64,000 nt of DNA from Halodesulfovibrio spirochaetisodalis (GCF_001672295.1 NZ_JXMS01000010.1:51325-115324); one strand, 5' to 3'. Counted from the stretch's first letter, positions 18,515 through 28,260 are shown. The notes: a model not told the origin generated them from the letters alone. Numbers and translations are program-made.

Positions 18515-18607
18515 TTAGTTCGCTAGTAGGATGCATAGTAGTGGACCATGAGGACGATATTCTTTCATTTTTGTAATAAAATGCGTCGTTACGTCGACTG
18601 ATTTCAT
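18515..18607 (-). CDS. leuL: leu operon leader peptide with clustered leucine codons
   Basis: A 30-residue open frame begins with an ATG preceded by AAGGAG 9 bases upstream and ends 63 bases before leuA. Near its C-terminus is Leu-Leu-Cys-Ile-Leu-Leu, and all four leucines are CTA codons (CTACTATGCATCCTACTA). Clusters of the end-product amino acid just before a biosynthetic operon are the hallmark of attenuation leader peptides, as in leu, ilv and his operons. No typical downstream terminator is visible between it and leuA, so control may be translational or Rho-dependent. It is too short to have been found by a length-filtered gene caller. Confidence 0.75.
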   Translation of the reverse strand: MKSVDVTTHFITKMKEYRPHGPLLCILLAN

Positions 18608-18656
18608 GATCTTGGCTCCTTTTTATAACATATTTGTTAAGTTTTTTTCAGGGTAT

Positions 18657-18692
18657 AAAAAAATCCGGTTCCTTCTGTGTAGAAGAAACCGG
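18657..18692 (-). terminator. Terminator between pssA and the leu operon
   Basis: On the minus strand a 12-bp stem (18681-18692 with 18665-18676, one G-U) with a 4-base loop is followed by seven T (18657-18663). It lies upstream of the leader peptide, so it most likely ends psd-pssA transcription. A role as an extra leu attenuator cannot be excluded. Confidence 0.85.
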
Positions 18693-18765
18693 AGCTTTGG
18701 TTTGCTTGTACTTTATGGGTAAAGGCTGTGTGGCGATTTGTTACTCACCGTGCCTTCCCTTTTTC

Positions 18766-19515
18766 TTAGCTCTCGGAAAGGTCACCCAGTAACTTTGTGG
18801 ACCTGCGTGATAGAAATAGGAATGTATACACAGGTCCGCTAATAATGTAGCCGCCAATAATAATGAAGCCTAGTAGCTTCGGCTCGCTAATAATTAGGGT
18901 AAAGATAAGGATAGCAGATACGAGAGTGCTGAATGGACGAGCCTTTACGAAACCGTACTCTTTGAAAGAGAAGTAACGTACACGGCTGACCATTGAAAAT
19001 GCTGCAACAAAGGTAAGAGCCAACGCGAACGCTGGGAGCATACCGTTGAATTCAGCAGGAATGTACTGAGTAAAGAAAACGAAAGCGGCAAGAGCGCAGC
19101 CACCAGCAGGTGAAGGAAGCCCGATAAAGAACTTCTTAGGAACCACTGCAGTGGATACGTTAAAACGCGCTAATCTGAGGGCAGCACACGCTGCAAACAA
19201 GAAAGCTACGGCAATGCCGAGGCGGTTGTACTGATGAAGATACATTGAGTACATCATGAAGGATGGCACGAGACCAAACGCCACGAGGTCGCACAATGAG
19301 TCGTACTGTACACCAAATTCGCTGGCTGTACCGGTAAGACGCGCAACCTTACCATCTAAACCGTCCATGAGGGCGGAAAACAAGATAGCGGCAGCACACA
19401 ATTCAAATTTTCCCGCAGATGCCCACACCAATCCCATAAACCCTGCAAAGAGACTCGCAGTGGTAAAGAGGTTAGGCAAAATGTAGATTCCCTTGCGGGC
19501 TTTTGATTGATGCAT
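18766..19515 (-). CDS. pssA: CDP-diacylglycerol-serine O-phosphatidyltransferase
   Basis: This inner-membrane enzyme makes phosphatidylserine from CDP-diacylglycerol and serine. The 249-residue protein has the CDP-alcohol phosphotransferase motif DGLDGKVAR...G...D...D (about residues 51-76) in one of about seven hydrophobic segments. It lies 47 bases downstream of psd, which uses its product, giving a two-gene phosphatidylethanolamine operon that ends at 18657. Confidence 0.94.
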   Translation of the reverse strand: MHQSKARKGIYILPNLFTTASLFAGFMGLVWASAGKFELCAAAILFSALMDGLDGKVARLTGTASEFGVQYDSLCDLVAFGLVPSFMMYSMYLHQYNRLGIAVAFLFAACAALRLARFNVSTAVVPKKFFIGLPSPAGGCALAAFVFFTQYIPAEFNGMLPAFALALTFVAAFSMVSRVRYFSFKEYGFVKARPFSTLVSAILIFTLIISEPKLLGFIIIGGYIISGPVYTFLFLSRRSTKLLGDLSES

Positions 19516-19562
19516 GTTTATGTGCTTCCTTGTTAAAATCGAAAAACTGCCGGTGACGAGTT

Positions 19563-20246
19563 CTATTTAGAATCTTCGTTTTCAGCTTGGCTGGCAATTA
19601 CAGTTTCACCTGCAAATACCTGTTCACCTACAGTAACAGCCGGAGCATAGTCCTCTGGAAGATAAAGGTCAACCCGAGAACCAAACTTGATCATTCCGTA
19701 ACGTTCTCCGCGGGTTAAGGCATCACCTTCATCTACGCGGCAAACAATTCTGCGTGCAATAAGTCCGGCGATTTGTACCATTGTCCAGCGGCTTCCGTCA
19801 GCCTGCTCGAGGTCGTAGGCACAACGTTCGTTATCGGTAGAAGCTTTGTCCCATGCTGCATTCAAGTACTTACCGGAGAAGTATTTAATGCCGCGAACAG
19901 TTGCAGCCACAGGGGAACGGTTCACATGTACGCTGAACACGTTCATGAAAATGCAGATGCACATGCGACGTTCACCGGTAAACGGATCTTCCATCGGATT
20001 AATTTTAATCACCTTACCGTCCGCAGGGCTCACTGCGAGTCCTTTTCCAGTCGGCGTTACACGTTCCGGATCACGGAAGAAATGTAAGCTGAACCAGAAA
20101 AGAATAAAGAATACAGTGGAAAGTACCCAGCATCCCATCATTGCAAATGCAAAGGTACCGAGACCGGTTAACAGAAGGGAAGGAATACCTTCCGGTGTAA
20201 GACCGCTTGAAGCTTTTCTCATAAATATCTTTGCCGAAATTCTCAT
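19563..20246 (-). CDS. psd: Phosphatidylserine decarboxylase proenzyme, short type
   Basis: The 227-residue enzyme converts phosphatidylserine to phosphatidylethanolamine. It is the short class, with FFRDPER near residue 57, VSPADGKV near 72 and NVFSVHVNR near 102. The self-cleavage Gly-Ser lies in [11 protein letters not shown] near 193; the Ser becomes the pyruvoyl group after cleavage. A hydrophobic segment at about 22-55 anchors it in the membrane. It is first in the operon with pssA. Confidence 0.94.
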   Translation of the reverse strand: MRISAKIFMRKASSGLTPEGIPSLLLTGLGTFAFAMMGCWVLSTVFFILFWFSLHFFRDPERVTPTGKGLAVSPADGKVIKINPMEDPFTGERRMCICIFMNVFSVHVNRSPVAATVRGIKYFSGKYLNAAWDKASTDNERCAYDLEQADGSRWTMVQIAGLIARRIVCRVDEGDALTRGERYGMIKFGSRVDLYLPEDYAPAVTVGEQVFAGETVIASQAENEDSK

Positions 20247-20358
20247 TCCGGACTTGCTTGTTTGTTTAAATCAGCGCGCACGTTATTCAATTTTTATATA
20301 AAACGCAACTTTTCCATAAAGTAGCGCTCTCATACGCAATGTTATTTCCTGTAATAAC

Positions 20359-20997
20359 TTACATTGTAGGAAATATCAGATCAGGAAATGCAGCTTGCAG
20401 ACGCTCAAGCACCTTCTCATGCTCATCATACAACAGAGTCTGCATGCCTATTTCCCCTGCCCGCAGCAAATTGGACGGGTTGTCATCTACAAATAATGCA
20501 TGTTCTGGTTTCACATCCATTGCGCGCAAAGCATGATGGAAGTAGTCGTGTGAACGCTTGGAGATGCCTTCCCGGTAGGAATTAAACACTCTGTCAAAAT
20601 GAGCGTAGATGGAATGTTCAAAATCAAGATCTTCGAGCCAGTTAGTATGATCACTTAAGATAGCTGTTTTCACTCCGCTGGCACGGATAACATCCACAAC
20701 TTCGAGCATCCACAACCGTACAGCAAAGCCCGTGAGAATCTCCAGATGCAGCAACTCACTCTGCTCTACCAGTCCGGTTTTCTTGCGTACCTCTTCCCAA
20801 AATTCTGCTTCCGTAGCCTTTCCTGTTGCATAGCCGCCCTCGTAGCAGATTTCAGTTGCTACGGACTGAAATTCGTCAGGATCAAACCCATTGCGGACAG
20901 CAATTTTACGCAATCCGTCTACAAAGCCCTCATCGGCCAGTACGCCGCTGAAATCAAAAAAAACAACATCAATCTGTTTAGGCTGTTCAGTTTTCAT
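20359..20997 (-). CDS. HAD-superfamily protein with altered motif I
   Basis: The protein follows the HAD subfamily IA plan: motif I FFDFSGVLAD near the start, a helical cap, motif II AILSDHT, the lysine region near SKRSHDYF and motif III HALFVDDNPSNLLRAG. In motif I the second Asp of DxD, the usual acid/base, is Ser (DFS). That weakens the case for a normal phosphatase and fits phosphoglucomutase- or dehalogenase-like variation, or a non-catalytic role. I start at the ATG at 20997 (GGGAG, 7 bases upstream); the longer frame begins at TTG. Substrate unknown. Confidence 0.85.
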   Translation of the reverse strand: MKTEQPKQIDVVFFDFSGVLADEGFVDGLRKIAVRNGFDPDEFQSVATEICYEGGYATGKATEAEFWEEVRKKTGLVEQSELLHLEILTGFAVRLWMLEVVDVIRASGVKTAILSDHTNWLEDLDFEHSIYAHFDRVFNSYREGISKRSHDYFHHALRAMDVKPEHALFVDDNPSNLLRAGEIGMQTLLYDEHEKVLERLQAAFPDLIFPTM

Positions 20998-21119
20998 AAG
21001 GCTGCTCCCAATATGCAAACGTTGCGTTTCAAAAGTTTATATTTGCCTTGCTACGGCAACTCAGCCACTCTGAAAGAAGTAGACCTTCTTATAGTATGGC
21101 TCAGAAAGGAAAGGGCAAC

Positions 21120-22100
21120 ATGCAGAGTACAAAAAAAATCCGAATCGGTATTTCTTCCTGCCTTCTTGGCAACAAAGTGCGCTTTGACGGTGGACACAAA
21201 AAAGACAACTGGCTTGTAAATATACTCGGTGAGTATGTCGAATACGTGCCTGTCTGTCCCGAAGTTGAAATCGGCCTGCCCATACCGCGTGAAACACTGC
21301 GGCTGGTTGGTGATCCTGACAATCCGCGTCTTGTGACGACCAAAACATATCAGGACATGACACCAAGAATGAAAGAGTACTCTGCAAAGCGGGTTAACGA
21401 GCTTGAAAAAGAAAACCTGTGCGGCTTTGTCTTCAAACGCGCTTCACCTTCCAGCGGAATGGAGCGGGTCAAAGTGTATAAGGACGTTGATCCAAGCACA
21501 GTTAAAGATACAGGTGCCCCAAGTCAAAAAGGTATCGGCATTTTTGCCAGAGCCTTTATGGAACATTTTCCACTGCTTCCTGTTGAAGAAGAAGGGAGAC
21601 TTGGTGATGCCGGTCTGCGGGAAAATTTCATTGAACGCATTTTTGCCATGCAACGGTGGCGGGAATTACTTGATCAACCGTTTTCACTGCATAACCTACT
21701 GGAATTTCATACCAGACATAAGTTACTTATTATGTCACACAGCGTTGTTCACTACCGTTCAATGGGAAAACTTATTGCTCACGGCAAAGAAATTGATCCA
21801 AAAGAACTCATACAACAGTATCAGACCGAATTTCTCACTGCATTAAAGATGAAAGCAACTGTAAAAAAACATACTAATGTATTACAGCATATTGCAGGGT
21901 ATTTCAAAAAAGTTCTCTCTGCTGATGAGAAGCAGGAGTTTCAAGAAGTGATTAAGCAGTATCACTCTCAACTCGTTCCACTTATTGTTCCACTGACATT
22001 GTGTAATCACTATGTTCGCAAATACGATGAAAAATACCTTCGCTCACAGTGGTATCTTAATCCGCACCCTATAGAATTGAAACTGCGAAACCACGTTTAA
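21120..22100 (+). CDS. DUF523 (TudS-like) and DUF1722 (YbgA-like) fusion protein
   Basis: The N-terminal half (about 1-150) is DUF523, with conserved Cys in ISSCLLG, VPVCPEVEIGLP and LCGFVFKRASPSSG. In the family member TudS such cysteines hold a 4Fe-4S cluster that removes sulfur from 2-thiouracil. The C-terminal half (about 165-326) is DUF1722/YbgA, with RHKLLIMSHS and YRSMGKLI. I start at 21120 because an AAGGAAAGGG site lies just upstream. The gene is alone and divergent from the HAD gene. A thio-base salvage or RNA-sulfur role is inferred from the family only. Confidence 0.88.
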   Translation: MQSTKKIRIGISSCLLGNKVRFDGGHKKDNWLVNILGEYVEYVPVCPEVEIGLPIPRETLRLVGDPDNPRLVTTKTYQDMTPRMKEYSAKRVNELEKENLCGFVFKRASPSSGMERVKVYKDVDPSTVKDTGAPSQKGIGIFARAFMEHFPLLPVEEEGRLGDAGLRENFIERIFAMQRWRELLDQPFSLHNLLEFHTRHKLLIMSHSVVHYRSMGKLIAHGKEIDPKELIQQYQTEFLTALKMKATVKKHTNVLQHIAGYFKKVLSADEKQEFQEVIKQYHSQLVPLIVPLTLCNHYVRKYDEKYLRSQWYLNPHPIELKLRNHV

Positions 22101-22397
22101 ACATTACTACGTCCGGTTATTATCATCATAGATACAGTCTATACACCGCATTTTTGCTTAGTTCTAATGGTACTTTTAATTATATATTGCAACATACACT
22201 ATAAATTGAATTAATTTTTCACTGTTCAAATGTACAAACATTACACTTTATTGCTCACTCCCATTATACTTTTATAAACAAAACCCCTTTGAATAACAGA
22301 AGAAATAACCATCACCCTCTTGTCACAAACATGGTGAATAGGTACTACTCTAATATCGTGGACTAAATTACGAATTGATATTCCATAGGGGGTTCTT

Positions 22398-22673
22398 GTG
22401 AATAAAAGCGAACTTGTTAAAGTAATGGCTGAGGAACACAACCTGTCCAAAGATGAAGCAGTAATGCTTGTTAACGTCTTTTTTGACAGTATCCGCGAAG
22501 CTCTGGTCGAAGAAGGCAGAGTAGAAATCCGTGGATTTGGCTCTTTTAAAGTAAAAGAATACAAAGGGTACAAGGGACGTAACCCTAAAACAGGCGAGAG
22601 CGTGAAAGTATCTCCAAAAAGATTGCCTGTTTTCCGTGCAGGAAAAGAACTCAAGGAACTGGTCAACAAATAA
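22398..22673 (+). CDS. HU/IHF-family DNA-binding protein
   Basis: The 91-residue histone-like protein has the family signature GFGSFKVKEYKGYKGRNPKTGE (two parts, about 48-68) and the DNA-inserting Pro of RNPKTG. It starts at a GTG with AGGGGG about 6 bases upstream. HU and IHF subunits bend DNA and bind the minor groove as dimers; which of the two this is cannot be settled from sequence alone. A second paralogue lies at 48875-49165. A 297-base AT-rich region upstream holds its promoter. Confidence 0.93.
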   Translation: MNKSELVKVMAEEHNLSKDEAVMLVNVFFDSIREALVEEGRVEIRGFGSFKVKEYKGYKGRNPKTGESVKVSPKRLPVFRAGKELKELVNK

Positions 22674-22849
22674 AGTATCTTTTCCCAACAGACTTATAAC
22701 TTTGCAATTTGAGACACACGCTCCGGTTTCATTGCGCCGTGCAAGATGCGCGTGGTGGTGCGGTACCCAGCAATACTCCGGACCTCATCTCATATTCGTA
22801 TGAGCGGTCGCCTTCCTGTGGAATTCGCAAGTATACGATGCAAAGAAAT

Positions 22850-22880
22850 AAAAAGAGTGAGCATACGCCCGCTCTTTTTT
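22850..22880. terminator. Bidirectional terminator between the HU-like gene and pat
   Basis: AAAAAGAG and CTCTTTTT arms with a partly paired centre are flanked by A- and T-runs, serving the converging genes. Upstream, at 22789-22804, is a separate CTCATA-TTCG-TATGAG hairpin with a UUCG-type tetraloop. Confidence 0.75.
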
Positions 22881-22926
22881 TTGTTTGAAAAACAAGGAAG
22901 AAGCACAAAGTCTTCGGCGCTCCTGC

Positions 22927-25659
22927 CTACTCTTCCTGATGATTCTCCACGGCTGTGCCCTCTTCAGACTCTTCACGCAAATCCAAGGTGAAATGATAGG
23001 TATCGTCGTTGAAGTCTTTTGAAACAACAAACCCGAGTGAGCGCGCCAGCTCAACCATGTTTTTGTTATCCCCGAGTGCTTCCCCTGTAATCTGAAGGGT
23101 ATTTCTGGAGCGCAGATATTCAACAAGATGTGACATCAGCATGCGCCCAAGTCCTTTACGTTTCCAGTCGCTTCGCACAACAACGGCAAATTCAGAAGTG
23201 GCGTTATCAGGAGAAATCATCGCCCTTGCTGACCCGACAGTAAGCGGTTCTTCGCCTTCTTCAGGAATTGTCTGTGCTATGAAAGCCATTTCCCTGTCAT
23301 AGTCAATCTGAGTCAGCTTTACCATCTCAGAACGCGGCAGTTCGCCCACATTACCAAAGAAACGGAACCTTCTGTCCTGCGGGCTCAGGTGTTCAATAAA
23401 ATCCCAATGCGCTTTTTCATCTTCAGGCCTGATCGGGCGCAACAGAACGGTCAAATTCTCGCCGACAGTCACTACTTTTTCCAACTCGGCAGGGTATGGA
23501 CAAATGGCAAGCTGCTCTGCCCCGCCTACATCCGTCCATGCCACACGGATAGCTGCATCCAATGCGAATGCTCCGTCCACAGTAGCCTGAACAGGGTTAA
23601 TTTCCAGTTCAAAAATTTCCGGAATATCAATCAGCATCTGAGAAATCGCTACCAGCATTTCATATACAGCCTGAATATCAACACCTGCAACGGTATCGCT
23701 TCCCATAAGCTGCTTGCTTACCCGTGTTGTCGCAACCAGCTCTTTGGCAAGACTCATATTCAACGGAAGCAACTCTGTCTGCTTGTCATGCAACAGTGAC
23801 GCCATAGAGCCACCATGCCCGAAGCGGATAACCGGCCCAAATTGCGGATCTGTTTCCACTTCAACAGAAAGCTCAACACCACGCTGACGTCTTGTCATTC
23901 GTTGAACAGCAAAGCCGTTAATACGCGCAGAAGGCTGATACTGGGCAACGTTCATTAGAATAGACTCCGCAGCAGCCATGGCTTCCGTGCTGTTACGGAT
24001 ATCAAGTTTTACACCGCCAGCCTGTGACTTTCTGAAGATGTCAGGTGAAATGACTTTAATCGCCAGTGGATAGCCCACCTCATCTGCAATGGCTGCCACT
24101 TCACAGGCAGACTCCGCGCTACGAGTGGTAATGCAGTGAATACCGTAGGCACCCAAAATTGCTTCCGACTCCTCCACCGTGAGCATCTGGCGCTTTTCTT
24201 CCAGTGCCTGCAATACAACAGAACGGCTTTTGAGAACATCTATCGTACTGTCCGGTCTCGACTCAGGAGCTTCTGCAAGCTTAATCTGGTTGCTTCTGTA
24301 CTGCACGAGATTAAGAAATGTGCGCACCGCACTGTCCGGTGTGAAATACGACGGAATTTTGGCCTTGAAAAATGAATTACGGGCAAGCTCAGCATCACCG
24401 GCACCAAGCCAGCTGGTTAAAATCACCTTCTTGCTCCGCTTGCATGTTTTTATGACCTGATCTGCAATGGCTGCACTATCCACTCCTGCCGCCGGAACAT
24501 GTAAAATAAGGATTCCGTCCACGGAGCTGTCCCGAAGCAAAGGCTTGATTGCCGCTGCGTACATGTCTCCATCCGCTTTGGCATCAATCACGAGAGGATT
24601 CCAGTATGACCAGCCGCTGCCCAAGGCTGTATCAAGGTGCAGACAAGCTTCCTCTGTCAGCTCCGCCAGTTCGCCGCCGCCCTGTAACAGCAGATCTGTT
24701 GCAATAAATGCAGGTGCACCGCCATTTGTCACAATTGCCAGTCTGTTGCCTTTCAACGGCTTTGACCATGCAAGCGCCTGAATGGTGTCAAACACGGAAT
24801 CAATAGAATCCATACGCAGCATACCAGCACGTTTGAATGCGGCTTCATACACATCATCAGCACCGAGAATCATACCTGTATGCGCAGCCACAGCTTGTTC
24901 CGCAGCGGCAGATTTCCCTGCTTTAACCACAAGTACAGGTTTTGACCGTGAAAGAGCTCTGGCTGCGGACATAAACTCACGTGCATTGGCAACTGACTCT
25001 AGATACAGCAGCACAGCACGGGTATTCATATCACGATGCAGATAGTCCAGCACTTCGCTGAATCCCACATCCAGCATGTCCCCTAAGGAGATCACATGAG
25101 AAAACCCAATGGATTTTGACACAGCCCAGTCCAGCACTGAAGTGAACAAAGAATCTGACTGGGTGATGAAGGCAACTTTACCTGTGGAGAAAGAGGAAGA
25201 AGCAAGACTGGCATTAATACCAAGGGAAGGATTGATGAATCCGAGGCCATTTGGCCCCAGCAGGCGGACTGAAAATTTACGGGCAAGTTCGAATAATCGC
25301 TCACGTTTTCGCGTAGCTTCCTTGGTGCTGAACCGCGAAAAGCCGCTGGAAAAAAGAATAGCGTTTTGTGTCCCGCGCTTTCCCAATTCTTCAATATAGA
25401 ACGGAACATCATCTGCATCGACACAGACAATGGCAAGATCCGGAGTAATAGGAAGAGTATCAATAGCCGAATATACCGGCTGTCCGAAAATTGTATCCGG
25501 CGAATCAGCTCCGGTCACAACCGGTAGTACCGGTCCGAGAAACGTACCGCCGAGCAGGTTTTGCATACACTCACAAGCGGGCGTACCTGCCTCTTCAGTA
25601 GCACCGATTATCACCACAGAGGTCGGTTGAAACATCTGTTTCAGCGTCGAATGGCTCAC
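22927..25659 (-). CDS. Pat-like protein: NDP-forming acyl-CoA synthetase domains plus GNAT acetyltransferase
   Basis: The 910-residue protein has a CoA-binding domain (about 10-130), a succinyl-CoA-synthetase-like ligase domain (about 150-460), an ATP-grasp domain (about 490-710) and a C-terminal GNAT acetyltransferase (about 730-890, with the acetyl-CoA loop RKGLGRML). This is the Pat/PatZ architecture that acetylates acetyl-CoA synthetase. The SHTGA-equivalent loop reads AAHTGM and keeps the His (residue 260) phosphorylated in active ADP-forming synthetases. Start is GTG with GGAG 5 bases upstream. It is divergent from acs. Confidence 0.9.
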   Translation of the reverse strand: MSHSTLKQMFQPTSVVIIGATEEAGTPACECMQNLLGGTFLGPVLPVVTGADSPDTIFGQPVYSAIDTLPITPDLAIVCVDADDVPFYIEELGKRGTQNAILFSSGFSRFSTKEATRKRERLFELARKFSVRLLGPNGLGFINPSLGINASLASSSFSTGKVAFITQSDSLFTSVLDWAVSKSIGFSHVISLGDMLDVGFSEVLDYLHRDMNTRAVLLYLESVANAREFMSAARALSRSKPVLVVKAGKSAAAEQAVAAHTGMILGADDVYEAAFKRAGMLRMDSIDSVFDTIQALAWSKPLKGNRLAIVTNGGAPAFIATDLLLQGGGELAELTEEACLHLDTALGSGWSYWNPLVIDAKADGDMYAAAIKPLLRDSSVDGILILHVPAAGVDSAAIADQVIKTCKRSKKVILTSWLGAGDAELARNSFFKAKIPSYFTPDSAVRTFLNLVQYRSNQIKLAEAPESRPDSTIDVLKSRSVVLQALEEKRQMLTVEESEAILGAYGIHCITTRSAESACEVAAIADEVGYPLAIKVISPDIFRKSQAGGVKLDIRNSTEAMAAAESILMNVAQYQPSARINGFAVQRMTRRQRGVELSVEVETDPQFGPVIRFGHGGSMASLLHDKQTELLPLNMSLAKELVATTRVSKQLMGSDTVAGVDIQAVYEMLVAISQMLIDIPEIFELEINPVQATVDGAFALDAAIRVAWTDVGGAEQLAICPYPAELEKVVTVGENLTVLLRPIRPEDEKAHWDFIEHLSPQDRRFRFFGNVGELPRSEMVKLTQIDYDREMAFIAQTIPEEGEEPLTVGSARAMISPDNATSEFAVVVRSDWKRKGLGRMLMSHLVEYLRSRNTLQITGEALGDNKNMVELARSLGFVVSKDFNDDTYHFTLDLREESEEGTAVENHQEE

Positions 25660-26121
25660 ACAGACTCCTACGATTGGTTCCGGTTGGTATTATGCAACAG
25701 TATGTATGAAATACTGTAGTGGAAACTCAACGTAAGTTCAAACACTTGTGCTGTATTTCCTTTTGCCGAAAATCCCCCTCAAGAAAGTGCACGTGCCTGC
25801 CGTTCATGGGGGACAATTCAACCGTTCACCGCAAGCCTTGCTATTCACCCCCTGATTTGTGCCGTTCACCGAAAATGAGTGTTCTTTTTCTTGCAGGTGG
25901 TTGCATAGTGCAGTTGTTCATTAACAAACCGAGACTGCTCTCGCAGGAACCATGCAACATGTTTCCACCTTTCCCTTATGGTTTGTTTGCGGTTGTGGCG
26001 TGCACTATTCCTTGCAGCACCAGTGCATGCCACAACCGGAACACACTTTTTTACGGTTCAGCACGTGGCAAAAGCCCTGAGTCAAGACCACGGACTGCCA
26101 ATTTATTTCGAGGAGAACACA
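25660..26121. other. Divergent regulatory region between pat and acs
   Basis: No gene is seen in these 462 bases; the acs frame extends leftward to 25978 but without resemblance to the enzyme. A perfect palindrome (25697-25717) lies close to the pat start. The long leader upstream of acs suggests regulation at the RNA or promoter level. Confidence 0.6.
25697..25717. promoter_or_regulatory. Palindromic candidate operator upstream of pat
   Basis: ACAGTAT (25697-25703), a 7-base spacer and ATACTGT (25711-25717) form a perfect two-fold symmetric site 38 bases before the pat start codon. The binding protein is unknown. Confidence 0.4.
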
Positions 26122-28119
26122 ATGAGTCAACACAACATCATTTCCATGCAAGATGAGCAACGTCTGTTCACCCCTTCCCCTTCCGGCGTCACTGGTACTC
26201 ATATCCAGTCCCTGAAAGAATATGAGACGCAGTACAAGCGTTCAATGGAAGACAATGAAGGATTCTGGGCAGAACGTACGAATGAGTTACTCGACTGGTT
26301 TTCCCCGTTCACCAGTGTGCTGGATGCAGATATGGACACACCGGATATCCGCTGGTTCAGCGGAGGAACACTTAATGTTGCCCATAACTGTCTTGACCGG
26401 CATCTGGAGCTTGGCCGCAAGGATAAAACAGCCCTTATCTGGCAAGGGGAGCCGGAAGAAGATGTTGTGACATACACGTATGAAGAACTTTACGAAGAAG
26501 TATGTCGTTTCGCCAACGTATTAAAAAAGTACGGAATCAATAAAGGTGACCGTGTAGCCTTATACATGCCCATGATTCCGGAATTAACCATTGCCATGCT
26601 TGCCTGTGTCCGCATAGGCGCCGTTCATTCCATCGTTTTTGCAGGCTTCTCTGCCCTCAGCTTGCAAAGTCGCGTAATGGATTGCGAAGCTAAAGTGCTT
26701 GTTACCGCAGATGCAGTATTACGTTCCGGTCGCGTAATTCCCCTGAAAGCAAATGCGGATGAAGCACTCAAATCCTGCCCGAGCGTAGAACACGTTGTTG
26801 TTGTCGACCGTGCAGGGCTTGCGGAACAGGATAAGCTGGAATGGCACAATGAACGCGATCTCTGGTGGCATCAGGAAATGCGCCAGAATGACATTGCACC
26901 ATACTGCGAATGTGTACCTATGGAATCTGAAGATCCGTTATTCATTCTGTACACAAGCGGTTCTACAGGTAAGCCAAAAGGTGTAGTTCATACAACCGGA
27001 GGCTACCTTACCTATGCCGCCCATAGTGCGCAGTGGGTTTTTGATATTCAGGAATCCGATGTCTACTGGTGCACCGCAGATATTGGCTGGATCACCGGAC
27101 ATTCATACATTGTCTACGGCCCGATGGCTCTGGGAGCCACCACCGTTATGTTCGAAGGTGTACCAAGCTACCCTAGCCCTGACCGTTTCTGGAATATTGT
27201 AGAAAAATTTGGTGTCACCATCTTCTACACCGCACCTACTGTAATCCGTGCTCTTATGCGTGAAGGCCTTGAATGGACACAGCGCCATGATCTTTCATCC
27301 CTGCGCGTACTGGGAACCGTAGGTGAGCCGATCAACCCTGAAGCATGGATGTGGTATCACGAAAACATCGGCAAAGGTGAAAGACCTATCGTCGATACAT
27401 GGTGGCAGACTGAGACAGGTGGCATTATGATTGCGGCTCTGCCTTTTGCAACACCGCTGAAACCAGGTTCAGCCACCTTACCATTGCCGGGAATTGATGC
27501 CCGTATTGTACGGGCTGACGGCACGGATGCTGAGCCGAATGAAGGCGGCCACCTAATCATCCGTAAACCATGGCCGGGAATGCTCCGAGGGGTATTTAAT
27601 GACCCTGAACGATACAAAAGCACCTATTTTGAACGCTTCCCGAAAATGTATGAATCCGGTGACGGAGCGCGCGTAGACGATGACGGGTATTTCTGGATCA
27701 TGGGACGCCTTGATGACGTGATTAACGTTTCCGGCCACCGCATGGGTACTGCTGAAATAGAATCAGCACTTGTTGCCCACCCAACAGTTGCGGAAGCTGC
27801 GGTTGTCGGAATGCCGCACCCTATCAAAGGCGAAAGTATTTATGCCTACGTTACCTTAAAGGCAGAAGAGGAAGAGACAGAAGAATTACGCGGACAACTT
27901 CGTACATGGGTTCGTAAAGAAATCGGCCCCATTGCAACGCCGGAGATTTTGCAGTTTGCAGAAGAACTGCCAAAAACCCGAAGCGGTAAAATTATGCGAA
28001 GAATCTTACGTAAAATTGCTTCTGGAAGTACAGGAGATTTCGGTGACACTTCCACTTTGGCCGACCCAAGTGTCATCTCGGAACTCGTTGAAGGACGAAC
28101 TGAACTGACAGGAAGTTAA
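26122..28119 (+). CDS. acs: Acetyl-CoA synthetase (AMP-forming)
   Basis: Acs activates acetate with ATP and CoA. The 665-residue protein has the AMP-binding P-loop [11 protein letters not shown], the DTWWQTETG adenine-site motif, [10 protein letters not shown], the hinge near [13 protein letters not shown], and the C-terminal [11 protein letters not shown], whose second lysine (the GK) is the classic site of inactivating acetylation. I start at the ATG at 26122, preceded by GAGGAG; an upstream extension to 25978 is not conserved. Divergent pat probably controls it by acetylation. A perfect terminator follows at 28261. Confidence 0.96.
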   Translation: MSQHNIISMQDEQRLFTPSPSGVTGTHIQSLKEYETQYKRSMEDNEGFWAERTNELLDWFSPFTSVLDADMDTPDIRWFSGGTLNVAHNCLDRHLELGRKDKTALIWQGEPEEDVVTYTYEELYEEVCRFANVLKKYGINKGDRVALYMPMIPELTIAMLACVRIGAVHSIVFAGFSALSLQSRVMDCEAKVLVTADAVLRSGRVIPLKANADEALKSCPSVEHVVVVDRAGLAEQDKLEWHNERDLWWHQEMRQNDIAPYCECVPMESEDPLFILYTSGSTGKPKGVVHTTGGYLTYAAHSAQWVFDIQESDVYWCTADIGWITGHSYIVYGPMALGATTVMFEGVPSYPSPDRFWNIVEKFGVTIFYTAPTVIRALMREGLEWTQRHDLSSLRVLGTVGEPINPEAWMWYHENIGKGERPIVDTWWQTETGGIMIAALPFATPLKPGSATLPLPGIDARIVRADGTDAEPNEGGHLIIRKPWPGMLRGVFNDPERYKSTYFERFPKMYESGDGARVDDDGYFWIMGRLDDVINVSGHRMGTAEIESALVAHPTVAEAAVVGMPHPIKGESIYAYVTLKAEEEETEELRGQLRTWVRKEIGPIATPEILQFAEELPKTRSGKIMRRILRKIASGSTGDFGDTSTLADPSVISELVEGRTELTGS

Positions 28120-28144
28120 TCTTTTCCACTTTGCCGGTCTTCTT

Positions 28145-28212
28145 GAAACCAGAGGCAAACAGGGCGCCACGGTGAAGCTTATCCACAAGGCAGCAATGTT
28201 TCCTCTGGTTTC
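28145..28212. repeat. 11-bp inverted repeat after acs
   Basis: GAAACCAGAGG (28145-28155) and CCTCTGGTTTC (28202-28212) are perfectly complementary, with flanking bases adding partial pairing. Confidence 0.6.
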
Positions 28213-28260
28213 TTCAAAAAGCACGTACTACCTTCGGGATTCCTCCCCCCGATAACACAG

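Noticed and set aside
18693..18765. Short GTG frame of 11 codons before the pssA-leu terminator as an alternative leu leader
   Set aside because: It has only one leucine codon and weak signals; the CTA-rich frame at 18515-18607 fits far better.
22674..22849. Possible tRNA or small RNA between the HU-like gene and pat
   Set aside because: Only one small UUCG hairpin is present and no cloverleaf can be drawn.
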